Program-made: the position numbers and the translations under genes | In this document: piece by piece, positions 17,603-26,478 of the stretch | Layout of the letters: each line of letters begins with the position of its first letter | Position numbering within the stretch: position 1 is the first letter of the stretch | Notes under the pieces: model-generated | The model's database searches: none | What the model saw: the letters and a program-made list of their open reading frames with translations, nothing else | Told to the model about the DNA's origin: nothing | Assembly: GCF_000013385.1 (NCBI RefSeq) | Contig: NC_007760.1 | Span: 3,818,001-3,882,000, forward strand | Direction of reading: 5' to 3' | Source of the DNA: Anaeromyxobacter dehalogenans 2CP-C | GTDB lineage: Bacteria; Myxococcota; Myxococcia; Myxococcales; Anaeromyxobacteraceae | DNA: 64,000 bases

Positions 17603-18445
17603 CTACTTCCGGCGCGGCTTCTTCGGGGCGAGCTCGGCCTGGAGCTTCTTCGCCTGCGCGGCGGCGTCCGATCTGGGGAACTTCGCCACGAGCTCCTTCA
17701 GCACGCCCGGGGCGTCCTTCTTCAGCTCGTCCACCTCGAGCATGGCCCGGGCGATGCCCAGCATCGCGTCGGGCGCGCGCTCGGAGCGCGGGGCCTTCTC
17801 GTAGATCCAGCCGTACGCCACCAGCGCCTCGCGCCAGCGCTTCTGCTCCATGCAGATCTCGCCGGAGCGGAACGCGGCCTCGGGGGCCATCGCGTCGGCC
17901 GGCCAGCGGCGCACGTACTCGTCGAACAGCGTCTTCGCGACGCTCTTGTCGCCGGTCGCCTCCTCCTTCTGCGCGAGCGCGAGGAAGGAGATCTTGTCGT
18001 CCGGCCGGTCGAGCGTGCCGATCCGCTCCTTGGCCTCGAGCTCGTCGAGCGCGCCGCGGCCGCGGAGGGCGGCGAAGCGCTTGTCGGTGCGGTCGGAGAG
18101 GGCGGCGACGGACTTCTCGACCTGCCCGAGGCGGTGCGCCTCGACCTCGAGGTCGCCCTTCACGCGCGTGAACTCGTCCTGCAGGCGCTGGAGGGAGACC
18201 CCGAGATCGGCGCCGCTCCGCCGGGCAGCGCGGTTCAGCTCGTCGATCTTCTGCTGCACCTCGGCGATCTTGCGATCCACCGCGGCGACGCGATCGGCGA
18301 CGACCCGCTGCTGCTCGGCGGAGTCCGCCTCGAGCCTGTCGAGGCGGGCCTCCATCTGACGCCCGCGCTCCAGCGGGACCCAGCATGCGGTCAGCAGGAG
18401 CGCGAGCGCCGGCGCGGCGGCCCGGATGGAGGTGCGGAGGATCAC
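17603..18445 (-). CDS. ybgF: Tol-Pal system lipoprotein YbgF/CpoB-like
   Basis: 280 residues from GTG 18445, overlapping the pal stop by 4 bp (GTGA). A lipoprotein signal ends LALLLTAC. Residues about 30-150 are a long coiled coil (RQMEARLDRLEADSAEQQRV and following heptads) and the C-terminal half is TPR-like with the YbgF pattern (AKTLFDEYVRRWPADAMAPE, LVAKFPRSDAAAQAKKLQAE). YbgF/CpoB trimerises through the coiled coil and helps coordinate peptidoglycan synthesis with outer-membrane constriction. Here it is a lipoprotein, unlike the soluble E. coli form. The rest of tol (tolQRAB) is not in the window. Confidence 0.8.
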   Translation of the reverse strand: MILRTSIRAAAPALALLLTACWVPLERGRQMEARLDRLEADSAEQQRVVADRVAAVDRKIAEVQQKIDELNRAARRSGADLGVSLQRLQDEFTRVKGDLEVEAHRLGQVEKSVAALSDRTDKRFAALRGRGALDELEAKERIGTLDRPDDKISFLALAQKEEATGDKSVAKTLFDEYVRRWPADAMAPEAAFRSGEICMEQKRWREALVAYGWIYEKAPRSERAPDAMLGIARAMLEVDELKKDAPGVLKELVAKFPRSDAAAQAKKLQAELAPKKPRRK

Positions 18446-19170
18446 CGCTCGATCTGGAAGTCGTCGCGGCGGTTCTTGGCCCAGCAGGCCTCGGTCGCCT
18501 CGGAGCAGACCGGCTTCTCCTCGCCGTAGCTCACCGTGTCCACGGTGGAGCCGACGCCGAGATCGGTCAGGTACTTCTTGGCGGCCTCGGCGCGGCGGTT
18601 GCCGAGCGCGACGTTGTACTGCGCGGTGCCGCGCTCGTCGCAGTTGCCCTGCACGAGCACGCGCTTCGCCGGGGCCTGCTTCAGGCAGTCGGCCAGCTTC
18701 TGCAGGTTCTGCTGCGAGTCGGCCGTCAGGTTCGAGCGGTCGAACGCGAAGTGGACGCTGAAGGCGGTGACGTCGGCGCACTCGGGCGGGACGGACGCCT
18801 CGGGGGCGGCGGCGGCGCAGCGACCGGCCTGGCACTTCTCACCGGCGCCGCAGTCGCGATCCGACGCGCAGGAGCCGGGCTCGCGGGCCACGCAGCGCTC
18901 GCCCTGGCACGTCTGGCCGGCGGGGCAGTCGGTGTCGGCCGCGCACTGGGGCTTCGGAACGCACGCGTTGGCGCGGCACACGAAGCCCTCCTTGCAGTCG
19001 GAGTCCTGGCCGCACTCCTGGCAGCGGCCCTCGACGCAGACCTTGCCGTACCCTTCCTGCTCGGCGCAGTCCTGGCTGGTCTTGCACTCACCGTTCTTGG
19101 GCTTCGACGGACAGCCGCCGAGGACGAGGGCGCCTGACACGGTCAGGGCGAGAAGGAGAACACGACGCAT
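18442..19170 (-). CDS. pal: Peptidoglycan-associated lipoprotein with Cys-rich linker
   Basis: 242 residues from ATG 19170, with a GGAGG site upstream. The lipobox reads VSGALVLGGC. Between the lipid anchor and the OmpA domain lies a region of about 105 residues with repeated Cys modules (C-x-T-S-Q-D-C, D-S-D-C-x-E-G-F-V-C, D-T-D-C-P-A-G-Q-T-C, D-R-D-C-G-A-G-E-K-C). The OmpA-like domain follows (VHFAFDRSNLTADSQQNLQK, VQGNCDERGTAQYN, LGNRRAEAAKKYL), which binds peptidoglycan. The conserved C-terminus ends DDFQIER. Pal tethers the outer membrane to the wall; the Cys-rich insertion is unusual compared with standard Pal. Confidence 0.88.
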   Translation of the reverse strand: MRRVLLLALTVSGALVLGGCPSKPKNGECKTSQDCAEQEGYGKVCVEGRCQECGQDSDCKEGFVCRANACVPKPQCAADTDCPAGQTCQGERCVAREPGSCASDRDCGAGEKCQAGRCAAAAPEASVPPECADVTAFSVHFAFDRSNLTADSQQNLQKLADCLKQAPAKRVLVQGNCDERGTAQYNVALGNRRAEAAKKYLTDLGVGSTVDTVSYGEEKPVCSEATEACWAKNRRDDFQIER

Positions 19171-19220
19171 GACGACCTCCAGTCGTAAAATGACAAGTCT
19201 GGGAACTTGGGGACGTCCGC

Positions 19221-19249
19221 TTATTGGCTCCATTCGGATCGGCTGTCAA
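19221..19249 (-). promoter_or_regulatory. Sigma70-type promoter of pal-ybgF
   Basis: On the minus strand a perfect TTGACA (19249-19244) is followed after 17 bp by CAATAA (19226-19221), about 50 bp upstream of the pal start. The -10 is imperfect. Confidence 0.55.
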
Positions 19250-19292
19250 AGGATTTCCTTCTCGCAGAACCATCCGGGATTAACATCCCGGC

Positions 19293-20654
<1,362 letters not shown>

Positions 20655-20678
20655 CCGCCCGCCCGCCCCTGCCCGGCC

Positions 20679-20717
20679 GTGTCGCCCCGGCCACTGCCGG
20701 CGTGTCGCCCGGGACAC
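20679..20717 (+). promoter_or_regulatory. Paired inverted-repeat sites, candidate activator-binding enhancer
   Basis: Two similar 16-bp sites: GTGTC-GCCCCG-GCCAC at 20679-20694 and GTGTC-GCCCGG-GACAC at 20702-20717. The second is a perfect 5-bp inverted repeat, the first differs at one arm position. Their starts are 23 bp apart, about two helical turns, and they lie 50-90 bp upstream of the -24/-12 element. This is how NtrC-type activators usually dock. Confidence 0.5.
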
Positions 20718-20768
20718 GCCCGCACGGAATCCGCTGCGCCGCCGCGCGTTCCATGACGATGGGGCCCC

Positions 20769-20784
20769 TGGCACGCCGACTGCT
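20769..20784 (+). promoter_or_regulatory. Candidate sigma54 -24/-12 promoter of the PBP1A operon
   Basis: TGGCACGCCGACTGCT gives GG (20770-20771), exactly 10 bp, then GC (20782-20783), with the TGGCAC part matching the -24 consensus. Transcription would start near base 20795, which favours the downstream GTG at 20862 as the true PBP1A start. An 8-bp inverted repeat (GCCCCTGG 20764-20771, CCAGGGGC 20788-20795) overlaps it and could instead be a terminator of the regulator gene, but no T-run follows. Confidence 0.5.
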
Positions 20785-20795
20785 CCCCCAGGGGC

Positions 20796-23624
20796 ATGAC
20801 CTTTCGCCGCCGCGGCGCTTTGCCGGACGCCACCCCGGGAGCTATCGTTCGAGCCCTCGCCGTGGACACCCCCTCCCACCCCGCCACACCGCCCCCGGCC
20901 GCCGTCCGCGCCGCCGAGGGCGAGGAGCCGCCGCGCGTGCGCCGTCGCATCTCCCGCAAGTCGAAGCGGCTCCTCCGCGCCGCCGCCCTGACCGTGCTCG
21001 CCGGCGGGCTGCTCGGCGGCGGCCTGCTCGTCGCCTGGACCCGGGAGCTGCCCGCGTTCGACGGCCTGAAGGACTACGCGCCGCTCGTCTCCACCCGCGT
21101 CTTCGGCGCCGACGGCGAGGAGGTGTTCCAGTTCGCCCGCGAGCGCCGCACCGTGGTGCCGATCGACGGCATCCCGGACGTGCTGAAGAAGGCGGTGCTC
21201 GCGGCGGAGGACGCGCGCTTCTACGAGCACGAGGGCGTGAACTACCTCGCCATCGCGCGCTGCGCGGCGAAGGGGCTGCTGGGCGGCGGCGTGAAGTGCG
21301 GCGGCTCGACCATCACGCAGCAGGTGGTGAAGACGTTCCTGCTGCCCACCGAGTGGCGCGTGAAGCGCAAGGTGAAGGAGCTCGTGCTCGCGCCGCGGCT
21401 CGAGCAGAACCTGACCAAGGACGAGATCCTCTACCTGTACCTGAACCAGATCTACTTCGGGCACCGGCGCTACGGCGTGGAGGAGGCGAGCCGCTTCTAC
21501 TTCGGCAAGGGCGTGAAGGACCTCACGCTCGGCGAGGCGGCGGCGCTGGCCGGCGTGATCCAGTCGCCCATGCGCTGGTCGCCGGTGAACCACCCCGCCC
21601 GCGCCAAGGAGCGGCAGAAGTACGTGCTGCGCCGGATGATGGAGGAGGGCTTCATCACGCGGGCGCAGGCCGAGGCCGAGGCGGCGCGCGCCATCCGCAC
21701 GCGCCCGCCGCCGGAGGATCCGCCCGGCGCCTGGTACGCGGACGCGGTCCGGAAGTACCTGGACGAGCGCTACGGCGCCGAGGTGGTCGAGACGCAGGGG
21801 CTCCAGGTGGACGTGGCCATGGACGCGCGGCTGCAGGCGGCCGCCGAGACCGCGCTCGAGGGCGCGCTGCGCGCCGTGGACAAGCGCCAGGGCTGGCGGG
21901 GCCCGCTCCTCCACCTCGACCGGCCGCGGGTGGAGGCGGCGCTCCCGCTCTGGCGCAAGCGGCTCGAGGCGATCGAGCCGGGCCCGGGCGACGTGTACGT
22001 GTGGGACCTCGGGCGCGTGAACCCCGACCAGATCGAGCCGGGCGAGGACGCGGAGCAGGAGCGCGACGTGGCGCGCATGGCGCGCGCGCGCCGGCTGGAG
22101 GACGGCGGCGTCTACGCCGGCCTGGTGCGGGAGGTGGACGACCGGGCCGCGGTGGTGGACCTGGGCAACGCGCGCGGCGAGGTGACGCTGGCGCAGGCCG
22201 CCTGGGCCCGCAAGTGGAACCCGACCTCCGCCACCGCCGCGCCGAAGAAGCTGTCCACGGTGCTGCAGCCGGGCGACGTGGTGAACGTGCGCGTGGTGCC
22301 GGGGAAGGTGCCGGCCGCGCGCACCGCGGCCGCCGGCAAGCCGCTGCCGCTCGCGCTGGAGCAGACCCCGCTCGTGCAGGGCGCGCTGGTGGCCATCGAC
22401 CCGGCCACCCGCGGCGTGCGCGCGCTGGTGGGCGGGCTCGACTTCCAGGCGTCCCAGTTCAACCGCGCCACGCAGGCGCGCCGGCAGCCTGGCAGCGCCA
22501 TGAAGCCGTTCGTGTGGGGCGCCGCCATCGAGTCGCGCCGCTTCACCCCGGCCACGGTGGTCTACGACACCCCCGACCTCTACCGCGACCCGTGGACCGG
22601 CAAGGAGTGGAAGCCGCGCAACTTCGAGAAGGACCAGTTCGACGGCCCCATGCTGCTGGCCTCGGCGCTGGCCCACTCCAAGAACACCGTCTCGGTGAAG
22701 CTGGTGGACGCGCTCGGGGTGGACGCGGTCATCGGCTTCTCGAAGCGGATGGGGATCGCGTCCGAGCTGCCGCGCAACCTCACGCTCGCGCTCGGGACCG
22801 GCGAGGTGCTGCCCATCGAGCTGGTGAACGCGTACGCGAGCCTCGCGGCGAACGGCTTCCAGACGCCGCCGCTGGTGGTGCTGCGCGTGCGCGACCGCAC
22901 CGGCAAGGTGCTGGAGGAGCAGCGGCCGGTCGCGCCGCCGGCGCCGTCCCCGGACGGCGCGGTGGTGGTGACCGCGTCCGCCGTCGATCCGGCCGGCGCC
23001 CCCGCGGCCCCGGCCGCCGCGCCCACCCCCGCCGCCCCTGCGGCCGCCCCGGCCCCCGCGGACGCGGCCGCCGGCGCGCTCGCCGCCGCGGCCCCGGCGA
23101 TCGCCGGCGCGGGCGCCACCGCCGCCCCCGCGCCGTTCGTGGTCCCGGCCTCGGGCACCCGGCCCGACGTCTCGTACGTCGTCACCTCGATGCTGCGGGG
23201 CGTGATCGAGGGCGGGACGGGCGCCGCCGCGCGCGTGCTGGCGCGGCCCGCCGCCGGCAAGACCGGCACCGCCCAGGACCACCGCGACGCCTGGTTCGTC
23301 GGCTACACGCCGGAGCTGGTCGCGGGCGTGTGGGTCGGCTTCGACGACCACTCGCCGCTCGGGCCGCGCGAGACCGGCGCGGTGGCGGCGCTCCCGGCGT
23401 GGATCGCGTTCATGCAGGGCGCGCTGGGCGGACGGCCCGCGACCGACTTCGATCCGGTGCCCGGCGTCGAGCTGGCGCGGGTCGATCCGCAGAGCGGCAT
23501 GCTCGCCCCGCCCGACCAGGCCGGCGCCCCCGCGCTGCCGTTCCTCTCCGGCACCGCGCCGGCGCAGGAGGCCTCGTCGCACCCCGGCTCCGCGCCGCAG
23601 AACTTCTTCATGGACGACCATTGA
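20796..23624 (+). CDS. Class A penicillin-binding protein, PBP1A-like
   Basis: Up to 942 residues. It polymerises and cross-links peptidoglycan. One transmembrane segment (LTVLAGGLLGGGLLVAW, about residues 65-82) precedes a GT51 domain with catalytic Glu138 in EDARFYEHEG and GGSTITQQ. The transpeptidase domain has Ser567 in GSAMK, S-K-N at 628-630 and Lys822 in KTG. Between the last two motifs sits an Ala/Pro-rich insertion (about residues 727-785) absent from typical PBP1A. ATG 20796 has its purine tract too close, and a sigma54-like promoter ends just before it, so GTG 20862 is an equally likely start. The next gene overlaps its stop. Confidence 0.9.
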   Translation: MTFRRRGALPDATPGAIVRALAVDTPSHPATPPPAAVRAAEGEEPPRVRRRISRKSKRLLRAAALTVLAGGLLGGGLLVAWTRELPAFDGLKDYAPLVSTRVFGADGEEVFQFARERRTVVPIDGIPDVLKKAVLAAEDARFYEHEGVNYLAIARCAAKGLLGGGVKCGGSTITQQVVKTFLLPTEWRVKRKVKELVLAPRLEQNLTKDEILYLYLNQIYFGHRRYGVEEASRFYFGKGVKDLTLGEAAALAGVIQSPMRWSPVNHPARAKERQKYVLRRMMEEGFITRAQAEAEAARAIRTRPPPEDPPGAWYADAVRKYLDERYGAEVVETQGLQVDVAMDARLQAAAETALEGALRAVDKRQGWRGPLLHLDRPRVEAALPLWRKRLEAIEPGPGDVYVWDLGRVNPDQIEPGEDAEQERDVARMARARRLEDGGVYAGLVREVDDRAAVVDLGNARGEVTLAQAAWARKWNPTSATAAPKKLSTVLQPGDVVNVRVVPGKVPAARTAAAGKPLPLALEQTPLVQGALVAIDPATRGVRALVGGLDFQASQFNRATQARRQPGSAMKPFVWGAAIESRRFTPATVVYDTPDLYRDPWTGKEWKPRNFEKDQFDGPMLLASALAHSKNTVSVKLVDALGVDAVIGFSKRMGIASELPRNLTLALGTGEVLPIELVNAYASLAANGFQTPPLVVLRVRDRTGKVLEEQRPVAPPAPSPDGAVVVTASAVDPAGAPAAPAAAPTPAAPAAAPAPADAAAGALAAAAPAIAGAGATAAPAPFVVPASGTRPDVSYVVTSMLRGVIEGGTGAAARVLARPAAGKTGTAQDHRDAWFVGYTPELVAGVWVGFDDHSPLGPRETGAVAALPAWIAFMQGALGGRPATDFDPVPGVELARVDPQSGMLAPPDQAGAPALPFLSGTAPAQEASSHPGSAPQNFFMDDH

Positions 23625-25027
23625 CGCCGCGGGCGGCCATCCCCGTGCTCCCGCCCGCGCTGCTCGCCGCCCTCGCGCTCGCCGCCCTCCCCGCCCGCGC
23701 CCAGGCGCCCGGCGCCGCGCCCCCGGCGCTCACCGCCGCCGCCGAGGCGCTCGCGGACGCGCTCGGGCCGCCGCCGGACGGCCGGCGCGCGCTGACGCTC
23801 TCGGTGGAGACGCGGGCGCGTGCGCTGGCGGCGCCGCTCGAGGCCGCGCTGGAGGCGGCGCTCGCCCGGCGCGGCTACGCCGTGACCCCGGCCCGCGTCC
23901 CGGCCAGCGAGGCCGAGGAGGCGGCGCGCGCCTCCGGCCAGGACTGGCTCCTGCGCGTGCAGGCCGGGCTGGTGCCGGGGCGGCGCGAGCTGTCGCTGGT
24001 CGGCGAGGCGATCCCGGCCTGGGCGTCGTTCTTCCTGCAGCACCGCCCGGGCGCGCGCGCCATCCCGCCGCGGCTGGTGCAGGCCCGGGCGCCCGCGGAT
24101 CCGGACGCGCTGCTGCTCGCCCGCGAGGACCGGCCGGCCGGCGCGGGCTTCGCGAGCGTGCGCGCGATCGGGCAGGTGCCGGACGAGGTCCTGGCGGTCG
24201 CGGTGGGCGAGCCGGGCGAGGCCGGCGTCCGCGCGATCGTGGCCGTGACCGCGTCGGAGGCCTGGGTGATCTCCACCGCCGGCGCGCCGGTGGCGCGGCG
24301 CCCGCTCGACCCGGGGGAGCGCACGCCGGTGCGCGCGCCCGCCGCCGCGCTGGCGGTGGGCGACTTCGGCGGCGGGCGGATCGCGGTGCGCCTGGCGGGC
24401 GCGGCGCGCGGCGAGGTGCTCGCGCTCCGCGACGGCGCGCTCCAGCCCGCCGGCGCGCTCGACGGCACCCCGCTCTGCGCCGCCGAGGGCCTGCGCGTGT
24501 GGGGCGCGTTCGCGCCCGGGCGCGGCGAGCTGCTCGACCGGCTCGCCGCCGATCCGGCCGGCGTGACGCCGGCAGCCGCCCCAGCGGACGCCGCCGCGCC
24601 GGCCGCGCCGCGGCGCCTCTACCGCGCGACCGCGGCGCCGCACGGCGGCCGCGTGGCCGTCGCCGCGCTGGGCGTGGACGGCCGGCTCGACCTGCTCGGC
24701 GCCGACCTCGCGCCCGCCGCCCCGCCGCTCCGCGGCGTGGGCGCCGGCCTGGCGCTCGCGGATCTCGACGGCGACGGCGCGGCGGAGCTGGTGGCGTCCG
24801 AGCCCGGCCCCGGGGCGCCCGATCGCGTCCGCGTGCTGCGCACCTCCGGCGGCCCGCCGCTCGCCGAGTCGGGCCCGATCGCCGGGCGCATCCTGGCGGG
24901 CGCCGGCGGGGACCTCACCGGCGACGGCGTGGACGACGCGGTCCTCGCGTCGATCGCCGCCGGCCCGGACGGCCGGCCGGTCACGACGCTCCTGCTGGTG
25001 AGCGCGGACGCGCGGGAGGCCCGGTGA
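23621..25027 (+). CDS. Exported FG-GAP-like repeat protein
   Basis: 468 residues if started at TTG 23621, which overlaps the PBP1A stop (TTGA); a GTG a few codons on is an alternative. A signal peptide is clear (LLAALALAALPARAQ). The first part may bind or position a partner (LEAALEAALARRGYAVTPAR). The C-terminal half shows integrin/FG-GAP-style calcium loops: LALADLDGDGAAELVASEPG and GDLTGDGVDDAVLAS, a beta-propeller pattern. No catalytic motif is seen. Coupling on both sides suggests a periplasmic accessory of the PBP1A/sensor cassette; function unknown. Confidence 0.65.
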   Translation: MTPRAAIPVLPPALLAALALAALPARAQAPGAAPPALTAAAEALADALGPPPDGRRALTLSVETRARALAAPLEAALEAALARRGYAVTPARVPASEAEEAARASGQDWLLRVQAGLVPGRRELSLVGEAIPAWASFFLQHRPGARAIPPRLVQARAPADPDALLLAREDRPAGAGFASVRAIGQVPDEVLAVAVGEPGEAGVRAIVAVTASEAWVISTAGAPVARRPLDPGERTPVRAPAAALAVGDFGGGRIAVRLAGAARGEVLALRDGALQPAGALDGTPLCAAEGLRVWGAFAPGRGELLDRLAADPAGVTPAAAPADAAAPAAPRRLYRATAAPHGGRVAVAALGVDGRLDLLGADLAPAAPPLRGVGAGLALADLDGDGAAELVASEPGPGAPDRVRVLRTSGGPPLAESGPIAGRILAGAGGDLTGDGVDDAVLASIAAGPDGRPVTTLLLVSADAREAR

Positions 25028-26478
25028 TCCGGCGCGCCGCCGCGCTCTGCCTCGCGCTCTCGCTCGGCGCCGGCCTGGCCCGCCGCGCCGCGGCCGCGGT
25101 CCCGCCCGCCTCGGGCGGCGAGCTCCGCGTGCTGCTCCCCGCGACGCCGCGCGTGGGCGATCCGGCGCAGGCCACCGCGCCCCAGGACCTGGCGCTGGTG
25201 CGCGCGCTGCAGGCGACGCTCGTGGAGCTCGACGCCGGCGGCGGCCTCGCGCCGGGCCTGCTCGCCGAGCTCCCCGCGCCCGAGCCGGGCGGGGTTGCCT
25301 ACCGGCTGCGCCTCCGCCCCGGGCTGCGCTTCGGCGACGGCACGCCGCTCCGCGCCGCCGACGTGGCGGCGAGCCTGGCGCGCCTGCTCGCGCGGAGCGG
25401 CCCCGCGCGCGAGCCGTCCCCGCACGCCTGGGTGCTGCTCCCGGTCGCGGGCGCGGACGCGGTGCTGGACGGGCGCGCCGCCGCGCCGGCGGGGCTCGAG
25501 GTGCTCTCGGACCTGGAGCTGCGCATCGTGCTCGCGTTCCCGTTCCCGGAGCTCCCCTGGGCGCTCGCCGCGCTCCCCTCGGCGGTGGTGTCGTCGCGCG
25601 GCGCGGGCGCCGGCCCGTTCGTGCTCGACGGGCGCGACGCGCGCGGCGTCCGGCTCGCGCCCAACCCGCACGCGCTGCGCGGCCTCCCGTTCGCCGACCG
25701 CCTGCTGCTCGGCGCCGCCGGCGCGCGGGACGCGGCGCGCGCGCTCGAGCGCGGCCAGGCGGAGCTGGCCCTCCGGCCGGAGGCGGTCTCGGACGGCGCC
25801 GTCCCCGCCGCGCCGCTCACCGTCACCGTGCTGGCGCTCCAGCGGTCGCGCCTGGGCGCGGGCACCGAGGCGGTGCGGCGCGCGCTGGAGGCGGTGGACC
25901 GGGGCGAGCTGGCCCGCCGCTTCGTGCGCGGCCCCTCCGCGCCGCTCGAGACGCTGGTGCCCCCGGCCCTCCTGCCCGGCCGGCCGCGCCCGCTCCCGGC
26001 GCCGCTCGCGACCACGCCGGCCCCGCGGCAGCTCACCCTGCTCGTCCCGGCCGGCGCGCCCGAGGCCCGGGCCGCCGCGGATCGCCTGCAGGTGAAGCTC
26101 CACGACGCGGGGATCCGCGCCTCGGTGGAGGAGGCGCCGCCGGAGCGCTTCGCGGCGCGCCTCGCCGCCGGCGACTGCGAGGTGGCGGTCGTCTCGGTCC
26201 CGGTCCTCGGGCTGCGCCCGGCGCTCGCCGCCGGCCAGGTGGCGCTGGCCACCCGCGGGCCGGCCGCCGCGCGCCGCGCCATGGCCGCGCTCGCGGGGCT
26301 CGACGGCCCGGCCGCGCTGGCGCGCGCCGCCGAGCTGGAGCGGTCGCTCGATCTCGTGCCGCTGTTCGCGTCGGGCCAGCGCGCCTCGCCCGCGCCCGCG
26401 CTGCAGGGCGCGTCGCCGCGCGCCGACGGCGGGATCGACCCGGGCGATCTCTGGCTGCTGGGGGGAGGCGCGCGATGA
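25024..26478 (+). CDS. Orphan solute-binding protein, family 5 (peptide-binding type)
   Basis: 484 residues from GTG 25024, overlapping the previous stop (GTGA). After a signal peptide (ALCLALSLGAGLARRAAAA) it has the SBP_bac_5 pattern: GELRVLLP, a P-A-Q-A-T-A-P-Q-D-L-A-L-V-R segment, and YRLRLRPGLRFGDGTPLRAA, the conserved R-x-G-x-x-F-x-D-G-x-P motif of OppA/DppA-like proteins. No permease or ATPase gene is adjacent; the next gene, overlapping by 4 bp, is a histidine kinase. This suggests ligand sensing, perhaps of muropeptides, rather than uptake. That last step is inference. Confidence 0.75.
   Translation: MIRRAAALCLALSLGAGLARRAAAAVPPASGGELRVLLPATPRVGDPAQATAPQDLALVRALQATLVELDAGGGLAPGLLAELPAPEPGGVAYRLRLRPGLRFGDGTPLRAADVAASLARLLARSGPAREPSPHAWVLLPVAGADAVLDGRAAAPAGLEVLSDLELRIVLAFPFPELPWALAALPSAVVSSRGAGAGPFVLDGRDARGVRLAPNPHALRGLPFADRLLLGAAGARDAARALERGQAELALRPEAVSDGAVPAAPLTVTVLALQRSRLGAGTEAVRRALEAVDRGELARRFVRGPSAPLETLVPPALLPGRPRPLPAPLATTPAPRQLTLLVPAGAPEARAAADRLQVKLHDAGIRASVEEAPPERFAARLAAGDCEVAVVSVPVLGLRPALAAGQVALATRGPAAARRAMAALAGLDGPAALARAAELERSLDLVPLFASGQRASPAPALQGASPRADGGIDPGDLWLLGGGAR

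Noticed and set aside
20764-20795. Hairpin GCCCCTGG/CCAGGGGC as a terminator of the response regulator gene
   Set aside because: Not excluded, but there is no T-run, the loop is 16 nt, and the same bases hold a full GG-N10-GC sigma54 element. I kept the promoter reading as the better one.
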